From: Bog-473 sp963728845
Lineage (GTDB): Bacteria; Actinomycetota; Acidimicrobiia; Acidimicrobiales; RAAP-2
Direction of reading: 5' to 3'
DNA: 64,000 nucleotides
Assembly: GCA_963728845.1 (NCBI GenBank)
Contig: CAVSLS010000032.1
Coordinates: 49,337 to 113,336, forward strand
Shown: piece after piece, positions 27,658 to 35,060 of the stretch
Layout: each line of letters opens with the position of its first letter
Position numbering within the stretch: the stretch's first letter is position 1
Translations under genes and position numbers: made by a program
Notes under the pieces: model-generated
Database searches by the model: none
What the model was told of the DNA's origin: nothing
Seen by the model: only the letters and a program-made list of their open reading frames with translations

Positions 27658-27742
27658 CGGAGGAGGTGGGATTTGAACCCACGGTTGGTTGCCCAACACA
27701 CGATTTCCAGTCGTGCCGATTCGGCCGCTCTCGCACTCCTCC
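27658..27742 (-). tRNA. tRNA-Ser (GGA)
   Basis: An 85-nt class II tRNA on the minus strand. GGAGGAG pairs with CTCCTCC, the T arm is GGGTTCAAATCCC, and the anticodon stem CACGA/TCGTG encloses CTGGAAA, giving anticodon GGA (UCC/UCU codons). Its acceptor, D and T arms are nearly identical to those of the CGA serine tRNA 2.8 kb away, while the anticodon and variable arms differ. CCA is not encoded. Confidence 0.95.
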
Positions 27743-27839
27743 CGGACTGCAGCCTGCTCAGGCTAACGGCAGCGGCAGGTCCGGACCGGCCCATCGCGCG
27801 GTGACTCGAGGGCCTGCTGCCTGACCCGTCTTCACCATC

Positions 27840-27874
27840 TGAATTGAGCATGCGTGCTGAATTGAGCATGCGTG
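27840..27874. repeat. Two-copy 18-bp tandem repeat upstream of stress genes
   Basis: An 18-bp unit (TGAATTGAGCATGCGTGC) occurs at 27840-27857, and its first 17 bases are repeated immediately at 27858-27874. Each copy includes the palindrome GCATGC. The pair lies 78 bases upstream of the first universal stress gene start and 98 bases from the serine tRNA 5' end, in an otherwise AT-poor gap. It could be a recent slippage product or a direct-repeat operator. Confidence 0.7.
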
Positions 27875-27951
27875 GATCAAGGCGGGTTCGTGGAGGTCCG
27901 AAAACGAAGGACACAGGGGCAGGCGGAACGACCGAGGCGGGGGGACCTGAG

Positions 27952-28437
27952 GTGTTCAAGCGGATTCTCGTGGCACTGGACAGCTCGGAGGCTGCACGCG
28001 CCGCGTTCGTCTTCGTGAGCGATTGGGCACGGGAATTCGATGCTCAGGTGTGGTTCATCCAGCTCACCGACGAATCGTCGAGCCGCCGGTGCGAGATCGT
28101 CACCGACGTGAGCCGGCGGGGCCGTCTGCTGGCAAATGAGTTCACCGTCAGCGGGGCCACGAGGAGTGCCCGTAACCAACAACTTGTGAACGGCATCGCC
28201 GAGGCCGCCGAGACCTTCCGGGCGGACCTCGTCGTCGTTGGCATCGAACGCCGGCGGCTCGCCCGAGGCGTTCGCGAGCAACTCACCAAGGCCACCAGCG
28301 TGCCGGTGTTGATCCCCCCGACCCCGCCGGTGCGGACTCCCGCCACCATCAGGCCCGTGCGTCCGGCCATCCCGCTTGGCGCCGCTCCGTGCCCGGAGGC
28401 GACCGTGACCGGATCGGGACGGCTGGCCCATGTTTGA
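27952..28437 (+). CDS. Universal stress protein (UspA domain)
   Basis: A 161-residue UspA-type protein from a GTG at 27952. It starts FKRILVALDSSEAARAAFVF, the usual first strand and helix. It contains DLVVVGIERRRLARGV, the position of the G-x2-G-x9-G(S/T) ATP loop, though the loop is degenerate. The C-terminal tail after LIPPTPP is Pro/Arg-rich. Usp proteins respond to stress and may bind ATP; the degraded loop makes nucleotide binding doubtful. It overlaps the next Usp gene by 8 bases. Confidence 0.75.
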   Translation: MFKRILVALDSSEAARAAFVFVSDWAREFDAQVWFIQLTDESSSRRCEIVTDVSRRGRLLANEFTVSGATRSARNQQLVNGIAEAAETFRADLVVVGIERRRLARGVREQLTKATSVPVLIPPTPPVRTPATIRPVRPAIPLGAAPCPEATVTGSGRLAHV

Positions 28438-28843
28438 GAACGTCGTCGTCGGCGCCAGCGAATCGTCGGGCTCGGCGCGCGCCATGCGCCGGGCGATCGA
28501 GGTGGCGAGGGTCTCGGGGGGCACGCTTCACGTCGTGACCGCCTTCCGCCTCAAGCGGCGCCGCCGGCCGTCGGTGTCGGTCGGGACGGGCCATCTGCCT
28601 TCGCGGTCTGGTTCGACTCAGGCACTCCTTGACGCGATCCGCCTGCAGGCGTCACAGGAGTCCGTCAGGGTCGAGATGCACCCGGTGGCATCTGACCCCG
28701 TCGAGGCCATCACCCGGGTGGCACGAGAAGAAGAAGCCGACCTCATCGTGGTCGGGTCCCATGGCCCTGATGGCGCCCGCAACCTCTCCAGCGTGCCGAA
28801 GGGCGTCATGGACACCGCGGAGTGCGCGGTCCTGGTCGTGTAG
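28430..28843 (+). CDS. Universal stress protein (UspA domain)
   Basis: A 137-residue UspA protein. It has MFENVVVGASESSGSARAMR, a central basic segment, ADLIVVGSHGPDGARNLSSV (ATP-loop type G-x2-G-x9-S) and AECAVLVV at the end. This matches the classical Usp fold, more complete than the preceding gene. The two Usp genes overlap and lie head to tail, so they are almost certainly one transcript. Confidence 0.85.
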   Translation: MFENVVVGASESSGSARAMRRAIEVARVSGGTLHVVTAFRLKRRRRPSVSVGTGHLPSRSGSTQALLDAIRLQASQESVRVEMHPVASDPVEAITRVAREEEADLIVVGSHGPDGARNLSSVPKGVMDTAECAVLVV

Positions 28844-28897
28844 GGAAGCGGTCCGGGGCGAGCCGCTAACCTGGTCGCCTCGCCGCACCCGATGCTG

Positions 28898-29009
28898 GGT
28901 GCGGTGGCCGGGTCCTGCGCAACGGCCGCTCGTGAATCGAGTCAGGGTCGGAAGGCAGCAGCTCTCAGCGGGTATGGCCGGGTGCCGTAGCCAACCTGGC
29001 CGCCGCACC
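28898..29009 (+). ncRNA. ffs: Signal recognition particle RNA, small bacterial type
   Basis: The conserved SRP core is clear: TGAATCGAGTCAGGGTC, the GGAA tetraloop at 28950-28953, then GGCAGCAGC. The terminal helix closes well: GGTGCGGTGGCCGGGT (28898-28913) against ACCTGGCCGCCGCACC (28994-29009). This is a 112-nt 4.5S-type RNA, the scaffold of SRP with Ffh. It lies directly before dnaX, an arrangement frequent in actinobacteria. A TAACCT at 28867-28872 could be a -10 element. Confidence 0.9.
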
Positions 29010-29103
29010 GAGTATCGGGAAACAGACCAACCCCACCGGCGGTGGCGACCAGCTCGTCGAAATCGGGTCCTGACGTCAGAGCGCGTGGGTAGGCTCGGCC
29101 GGC

Positions 29104-30935
29104 ATGGCCGACACCCCCTTTGTATCCCTCTACCGCCGGTTCCGGCCGGGGCGATTCGACGAGATCAGGGGCCAGGACCACGTGGTGCGAGCGCTCCGCA
29201 GTGCCGTGCGCGACGACCGGGTGTCGCACGCCTACCTGTTCAGCGGTCCTCGCGGGACCGGCAAGACATCGTCGGCTCGCATTCTGGCCAAGGCGCTCAA
29301 TTGCGAGGCCCCCGTCGATGGCGAACCCTGCGGGACCTGCACCTCGTGCGTGGAGATCACCCAGGGCAGCTCGCTCAACGTGCACGAGCTCGATGCGGCA
29401 TCCAACAACGGTGTGGACGCCATGCGGGACCTGGTGGCCCACGCCGGGCTGGGCACCCCGGGGCGCTGGAAGGTCTACATCGTCGACGAGGTCCACATGC
29501 TCTCGACCGCGGCGGCCAACGCATTGTTGAAGACCCTCGAGGAGCCGCCGAGCCACGTCGTCTTCGTGCTGGCCACGACGGACCCGCAGAAGGTGCCCCC
29601 GACGATCCGCAGCCGCACCCAGCACCTGGAGTTCCGGCTCCTCGGCGCACAGACGCTGCACGCCCTGCTCGAGTCCGTCAACGCCGAGGCCGGCCTCCGT
29701 CTCGACGAGGTTGCGCTCGAGGCGGCCGTCCGCCGCGGTCGGGGCTCGGCCCGGGACGCGCTCTCGGCCCTGGACCAGGTCGTGGCGTCGGGTTCCGCCG
29801 ATGCGGCGCGGCCGGAGTTGGCCCAGGTCCTCGATGCCCTGGCCGACGGCGACGTCAACGCCGTGCTCGTGGCCCTCAGTGCGCTTTTGGCCGGCGGCTG
29901 GGGTCCCCAGCAGCTGGCGACCGAGCTGATCGACGACCTGCGCCAGGTCTTCCTCGCTCCGCTGGCGCCCGAGCTCTGCGCGGCGTCGGGGTCCTCGCTC
30001 GAGCGCTTCGCAGGACTGGCCGAGACCATGGGTCTGGCTCGGGTGGTGCGCAGCTTGGAGCTCTTGGGCCACGCGCTCGTCGACATGCGAGAGGCCCCCG
30101 ATGCGCAGGTGGTGCTCGAGATCGCCATCGTCCGGGCGGTGCGACCCGACCTCGACTCCGGGATGGAGGCGCTCTCGGAGCGGGTGAGCGTGCTGGAACG
30201 CTCCCTCTCGGGGGCCGCCGCCTTCCCGCGCCCCGGCACCCAGCCGACCCATGCCGCGCCTGCGGCGGGGTCGACCCCCCCGACGGCTGCCGCCGCTCCC
30301 TCTCCGACGCCGGGGGCGCCGGTGGCCCGCCCCGCCGGCGAGGTGAGCCGGCGTCCTTCCATCGGCGCGGTGCGCCGCAGCCAGAAGGCGGCTGCCACCG
30401 CATCAGCGGCAGAGCCCGCCACGATGGCACCGCCACCCGACGAGACCGCACCGGCACCGAGCGCCGCACCCGTCGCAAAGGCAGCCGCCGCGACGACCAC
30501 GGCCGTCGACCGCGACAGCCTGACCGAGGCCTGGGGCGACGGCATCCTGCGCGCCTTGCCGGCGCGGGCCAAGGCCCTCTACAGCGCGGGTCGCTTCGTC
30601 AGCGTCGACAGCGAGGGTGCGCACTTCGCGCTGCCCAACGCCGCCCACCGGGACCGGTGCGCCGAATTGGTCCCGGTGGTGGAAGCGGCGCTCGCCACGC
30701 ACTTCGGCTCCCCGGTGCGCCTGGTGCTCGATGTGGACGACGCCGCCCCCCGGGAGGCGCAACGGGAGGCGCGGCGGCGCCCGGGGGTGCCGCCGAGCCG
30801 GGACAAGCCGACATCGAGGAGGCCGATCCCGCCGAGTTCGCAGATGACGCGTCCGCCGATTCGACCGACCACGCGTCGGCTGCCGAGGCCCGCCTCCTCG
30901 AGGCCTTCCCCGGCGCCAGCGAGGTCGCCGGCTGA
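29104..30935 (+). CDS. dnaX: DNA polymerase III subunit gamma/tau (frameshifted)
   Basis: About 610 residues. The clamp-loader ATPase is intact: Walker A GPRGTGKT, a four-Cys zinc site (NCEAP to CGTCTSC), Walker B VYIVDEVHML, the sensor region VFVLATTDPQKVPPTIRSRT, and domain III. An Ala/Pro-rich linker follows residue about 380, then the tau C-terminal domain. Near 30770 the frame shifts; in the shifted frame the gene continues ADIEEADPAEF and ends with LLEAFPGASEVAG at 30935, three bases before recR. The given frame would instead run into recR. The span is 3n+2, consistent with a one-base loss. There is no A-AAA-AAG-type slippery site at the shift. Confidence 0.93.
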
Positions 30936-30938
30936 GCG

Positions 30939-31538
30939 ATGTACACCGGTCCTCTCCGCTCCCTCATCGACGAGCTCGGCCGCCTCCCCGGCATCGGGCC
31001 CAAGTCGGCCCAGCGCATTGCCTTCCACGTCTTGAAGGTGCCGGGCGAGGACGCACGGCGGCTGGCCGACGCCATCGTCGCCGTCAAAGAGCGCACGACG
31101 TTGTGCGAGGTCTGTTTCAACGTGGCTGAGTCGGGGGGGCTGTGCGACGTCTGCTCCGATGACCGCCGCGACCCCGAAGTCATCTGCGTCGTCGAGGACC
31201 CGCGTGACATCGTCGCCGTGGAGCGCACCGGCTTCAAAGGCCGCTACCACGTGCTGGGCGGCGCGCTGAGCCCGCTCGACGGCATCGGACGCGAGCAACT
31301 CCGCCTCCGCGAGCTCCTCGACCGGGTGGGGGAAGGGGCAATCCGCGAGGCAATCGTCTGCACGAACCCGACGCTCGAGGGGGAGGCCACCGCCATGTTG
31401 GTGGCCCGCGAGCTCGCGCCGCTCGGCGTCGTCGTCTCCCGGCTGGCCAGCGGGCTGCCGGTCGGCGGCGACCTCGAGTACGCCGACGAGCTCACCCTGG
31501 GCCGTGCCCTCGAGGGGCGCAGGCCGCTCGAGGTCTGA
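30939..31538 (+). CDS. recR: Recombination mediator RecR
   Basis: A 199-residue RecR. It has a helix-hairpin-helix (RLPGIGPKSAQRIAFH), a four-Cys zinc finger (LCEVCFNVAESGGLCDVC), a Toprim domain (ICVVEDPRDIVAVE) and the Walker B-like C-terminus with TNPTLEGEATAMLVARE. It supports RecFOR loading of RecA at gaps. It follows dnaX after three bases. In many bacteria ybaB lies between them; it is absent here. Confidence 0.97.
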   Translation: MYTGPLRSLIDELGRLPGIGPKSAQRIAFHVLKVPGEDARRLADAIVAVKERTTLCEVCFNVAESGGLCDVCSDDRRDPEVICVVEDPRDIVAVERTGFKGRYHVLGGALSPLDGIGREQLRLRELLDRVGEGAIREAIVCTNPTLEGEATAMLVARELAPLGVVVSRLASGLPVGGDLEYADELTLGRALEGRRPLEV

Positions 31539-31581
31539 GCACCGGGAACCTGGCCTGTCGGCCGTCCCGTACAATTGCTCG

Positions 31582-32607
31582 ATGCGGATCGCCATCGTCG
31601 GCGCGACAGGGCAGGTGGGCGTGGTGCTGCGCGCCGTCCTGGCCGAGCGCAACTTCCCGGTGGACTCCATGCGCTACCTCGCCTCGGCCCGGTCGGCCGG
31701 CTCGACCCTGCCGTGGGGGGCCGACGACGTGATCGTCGAAGACGCGGAGACCGCCGACCTCTCGGGTATCGACCTGGCGCTGTGCTCCGCCCCCTCTTCG
31801 GTGTCGCGCCAGCTCGCGCCCCGGCTGGCCGCCGCGGGCGCCATCGTCATCGACAACTCCTCGGCCTGGCGCATGGACCCCGACGTCCCGCTCGTGGTTC
31901 CCGAGGCCAACGTCGAGGTGCTGCGCAGCATCCCCAAGGGCATCGTGGCCAATCCGAACTGCACCACCATGGTGGCGATCCCGGTCCTCAAGCCCCTGCA
32001 CGACACGGCGGGTCTGCGGCGACTCGTGGTCTCGACGTACCAGGCCGTGTCCGGCGGCGGCGTCGATGCGGTGCGCGAGTTGGCCGAGCAGCTCGCCAAG
32101 ACGGCCGACCGGGCCCAAGACCTCACCTTCGACGGCTCGTCGGTGGACTACCCGCCCCGCAGCGTCTATCCGGTACCAATCGCCCACAACGTGATCCCCC
32201 TGCAGTTCAAGATCGTCGACGACGGCTCGCTGGAGACCGACGAGGAGCAGAAGTACTGCAACGAGGCTCGCAAGATCCTCGGTATCCCGAACCTCGCCGT
32301 GACCACGACCTGCGTGCGGGTGCCGGTGTTCACGGGCCACTCGGCCGCCATCGTGTGCGAGTTCGATCGGCCGATCAGCCCCGAGCGCGCCACCGAAGTC
32401 TTGCGCACCGCGCCGGGCGTCGAGCTGGCCGAGATCCCGACGCCGCTCATGGCGGCCGGCCGGGACGCCTCCTATGTGGGCCGCATCCGGCGGGCCCAGG
32501 GTGCTCCCCACGCGCTGGCCCTCTTCGTCTCGGGTGACAACCTCCGCAAGGGCGCGGCGCTCAACGTGGTGCAGATCGCCGAGGAACTGCTGGCCCAGCG
32601 CAGTTGA
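31582..32607 (+). CDS. asd: Aspartate-semialdehyde dehydrogenase
   Basis: A 341-residue enzyme of the lysine, methionine and threonine branch: NADPH-dependent reduction of aspartyl phosphate to the semialdehyde. It has an N-terminal Rossmann GATGQVG, the catalytic Cys in VANPNCTTMVAIP, the substrate-binding region STYQAVSGGG and RVPVFTGHS with its catalytic His. Length and motifs are complete. It is 43 bases downstream of recR, probably partly read through from that operon. No aspartate kinase gene is adjacent. Confidence 0.95.
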   Translation: MRIAIVGATGQVGVVLRAVLAERNFPVDSMRYLASARSAGSTLPWGADDVIVEDAETADLSGIDLALCSAPSSVSRQLAPRLAAAGAIVIDNSSAWRMDPDVPLVVPEANVEVLRSIPKGIVANPNCTTMVAIPVLKPLHDTAGLRRLVVSTYQAVSGGGVDAVRELAEQLAKTADRAQDLTFDGSSVDYPPRSVYPVPIAHNVIPLQFKIVDDGSLETDEEQKYCNEARKILGIPNLAVTTTCVRVPVFTGHSAAIVCEFDRPISPERATEVLRTAPGVELAEIPTPLMAAGRDASYVGRIRRAQGAPHALALFVSGDNLRKGAALNVVQIAEELLAQRS

Positions 32608-32632
32608 GGCCCCCGCGGCAGATCCGGGCGGA

Positions 32633-33400
32633 TCAGTCGGGGCCGGACGATACCGGTTCGGGACCGCCCACCACGAGCGTCGCCATCCGTCGGGCCAGGT
32701 TGACCGCGTGGTCGCCGAAGCGCTCGAAGAAGCGGGCCACCATCGCCAGCTCAATCGCGACCGGGAGCGGCATGGTGCCCGCGACCAGCTCCGCTGTCAA
32801 GGTGACGTGGAGGTCGTCCATCTCGTCGTCGAGATCGTCGATGAACGATGCGGCCTCGGCGGAACGCTCCGCGAAGGCGTCCCCGGTCTCGCGCCAGATG
32901 GTGGTGGCCACCTCGCCCATGCGCTCGACGAGGCCGCGGCTGCGGGCCGACATCTCCGCACCGAGCCCCCGGGCAGCCCGACGGGCGATGTGCTCGGCCA
33001 GGTCACCGTTGCGCTCCATGTCGGGAAGCATGCGCAGGATGGCCACGTACTCGCGGCGCTCGTCGGCCGTCGTCTCACCGTGGACGAGCTGTTGCTGCAC
33101 GGTCGTCGAGATCTGCCCGATCAGCTTGTCGACCACCTCGTCGCGCTGGACCAACTCCTTGGCCGCGTCGCGGTCGCCGGCCAACAGGGCGTGGGTGGCG
33201 CCGGCGATGGCCTCGCCGACCAGTGCGAAGACCTGGGAGAAAAGGCGGTCGACCTCGTCTGGCTCGGGCATGGTGCGAGGCCACAGCGGCTGCTCCATCG
33301 CCAGGGGCCCGATCTGTGGCGGGCCGTCCTCGACCTCGGCGACCTCGGCTTCCCGATGATCCCGGGCACTTTTCGTGCTGCCACCGAGCTTGAACGGCAT
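32633..33400 (-). CDS. phoU: Phosphate signalling protein PhoU
   Basis: A 255-residue PhoU with two PhoU repeats: AGATHALLAGDRDAAKELVQ then RDEVVDKL in the first, and ATTIWRETGDAFAERSAEAA with ELAMVARFFERFGDHAVNLA in the second. PhoU links the Pst transporter to the PhoR-PhoP two-component system. The start at ATG 33400 gives a longer, mostly polar N-terminus before the first helix; a later start is possible. It lies 22 kb away from the pst operon, so its regulation is not coupled to it by position. Confidence 0.9.
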   Translation of the reverse strand: MPFKLGGSTKSARDHREAEVAEVEDGPPQIGPLAMEQPLWPRTMPEPDEVDRLFSQVFALVGEAIAGATHALLAGDRDAAKELVQRDEVVDKLIGQISTTVQQQLVHGETTADERREYVAILRMLPDMERNGDLAEHIARRAARGLGAEMSARSRGLVERMGEVATTIWRETGDAFAERSAEAASFIDDLDDEMDDLHVTLTAELVAGTMPLPVAIELAMVARFFERFGDHAVNLARRMATLVVGGPEPVSSGPD

Positions 33401-33533
33401 CCTGTGCACGCTATCTGCTCCGTCGTGGCGTGACGACCCCCAAATCGCGGCACTGCCGGTCCCCCCGGGGCGGAGAGCCGGCAGCTCGGGGGCGGTCCCC
33501 GAAGTTGACACACCCCATCGTTACATTGGCCTG

Positions 33534-34958
33534 ATGGTCCTCGGAGTCGTCCTCGGGCTCGTCGTCGGACTGGCCATCGGCGTTGCCTGGTACCTGGTGC
33601 GCAGCGCGCGCCTGGTTGGCGCAGCGCACGTCGCCGAGAGCCGGCTGGCGGACGCCCAGGCCGCGGTGGCCGAGCAGGCGGTGCAGCTGAAGGCGGCGTC
33701 CGACACAGCGGCGGTGGCCGAGACGGCGAGAGCGGTTGCGGTGTCCGAGCTCGAACTCGTGCGGTGCAACGAGCGGGAAGCGTTGGCACGGTGGGAGGAC
33801 GAGCGCAACCGGCTGGCCGGGACCTTCGCTGACCTCTCGTCGCAAGCGCTGGCCAAGAACAACGAGCAGTTCCTGGCCCTCGCCCACACGAAGCTCAACG
33901 AAGCGCGCACGGCTGCCCAGGGCGACCTCGACCAGCGTCAGCAGGCGATCGCCCGGCTCCTCGACCCGCTGAGCGAGACCCTCGCGCGGTACGAGCTGGG
34001 GCTTCGGCAGGTGGAGCTCGAGCGCAAGGGCGCCTACGAGGGGTTGAGCGAGAAGCTGGCGCAGCTCCATCTCGGGCACGAGCAGCTCCAACGCGAGACT
34101 CGCAACCTGGTGACTGCGCTGCGGTCTCCCCAGACGCGAGGGAGGTGGGGGGAGATCCAGTTGCGACGCGTCGTCGAGATGGCCGGCATGATCGAGCACT
34201 GCGACTTCGAGGAGCAGGTGTCGGCCGCGACCGACGAGGGTCGCCTGCGTCCCGACATGATCGTGCACATGCCCGGTGGTCGGGACATGGTGGTCGACGC
34301 CAAGGTGCCCCTCGACGCATTCCTCAAGCTGATCGAAGCGGACGACGACGAGGCCCGCGCCCTCTTCCAGGTCCAGCACGCCAGGCAGCTGCGCACCCAC
34401 GTCGACCAGCTGGCCAAGAAGGAGTACTGGAAACAGTTCGCGTCTCCCCAGCAGGTGGTGGCGTTCATCCCAGGAGACCAGCTCCTGTCGACAGCCTATG
34501 AATCCGACCCGACGCTTCAGGAGCACGCCATGTCGAACGGCGTGCTGCTCACCACGCCGACCATGTTGATCGCGTTGCTGCGCACGGTGGCGTTCGGCTG
34601 GCAGCAGGAGACGCTCGCCGAGAGCGCGCGCGAGGTGCAGAAGCTCGGTGCAGAGTTGTACGACCGCCTGCGAGTGATGACTGGCCACATGCAGACGCTC
34701 CAGCGCAGCCTGACCTCGAGCGTGGAGGCCTACAACAAGGCGGTGGGATCGCTTGAGTCCCGCGTGCTCGTCTCCGCGCGCCGGTTCCCGAGTCTCGGGG
34801 TGATGAGCGGTGAAGCGGCGGAGATCGGCGAGCTGGCGCCCATCGAGGCCGCGCCGCGGCACCTGCAGGCGGTCGAGGACGACGAGGCGACCGGACAGGG
34901 CGAACAGATCATCCTCACCCTCCCCGAGAGCGGAGCGAGCAGGGGCACAGGAGCCTGA
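33534..34958 (+). CDS. rmuC: DNA recombination protein RmuC
   Basis: About 474 residues. It has a hydrophobic N-terminal anchor (VLGVVLGLVVGLAIGVAWYLV), a long coiled coil, and the RmuC domain with GRWGEIQLRRVVEMAGM, VVDAKVPLDAFLKL and VVAFIPGDQLLSTAYESDP. The family limits DNA inversion and repeat-mediated rearrangement in E. coli, although its molecular activity is not settled. Nuclease-like residues (D, VDAK) are visible. It lies 100 bases upstream of recC, so it may be part of the same recombination operon. Confidence 0.93.
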   Translation: MVLGVVLGLVVGLAIGVAWYLVRSARLVGAAHVAESRLADAQAAVAEQAVQLKAASDTAAVAETARAVAVSELELVRCNEREALARWEDERNRLAGTFADLSSQALAKNNEQFLALAHTKLNEARTAAQGDLDQRQQAIARLLDPLSETLARYELGLRQVELERKGAYEGLSEKLAQLHLGHEQLQRETRNLVTALRSPQTRGRWGEIQLRRVVEMAGMIEHCDFEEQVSAATDEGRLRPDMIVHMPGGRDMVVDAKVPLDAFLKLIEADDDEARALFQVQHARQLRTHVDQLAKKEYWKQFASPQQVVAFIPGDQLLSTAYESDPTLQEHAMSNGVLLTTPTMLIALLRTVAFGWQQETLAESAREVQKLGAELYDRLRVMTGHMQTLQRSLTSSVEAYNKAVGSLESRVLVSARRFPSLGVMSGEAAEIGELAPIEAAPRHLQAVEDDEATGQGEQIILTLPESGASRGTGA

Positions 34959-35060
34959 GACCGGCGACCGGCCCGACGAGCCACAGCACCCGGCCGGGGA
35001 TCTGGCGCGGCGCATCCCGTGTCAGTCGGGCCGAGAACAGCGGCGACGTACTCTGCGGTG

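Noticed and set aside
24804..27742. Prophage or island bounded by two serine tRNAs
   Set aside because: The tRNAs are complete and different isoacceptors. There is no integrase or attachment duplication, and the genes between them (tadA, repeat protein) are chromosomal in type.
26128..27824. Plus-strand open frames over the repeat gene, rich in SSANRA or LFGQPR
   Set aside because: They are complements of the 18-bp repeat. Only the minus frame has an acidic head, a membrane helix and a secreted tail.
30770..30935. Programmed dnaX frameshift (tau/gamma)
   Set aside because: There is no slippery A-AAA-AAG-type site. The shift is about 50 codons before the end, not mid-gene, and other genes here show the same type of indel.
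33411..35015. Antisense frame of 534 codons over rmuC
   Set aside because: It has no domain or ribosome site, and rmuC fully explains the region.
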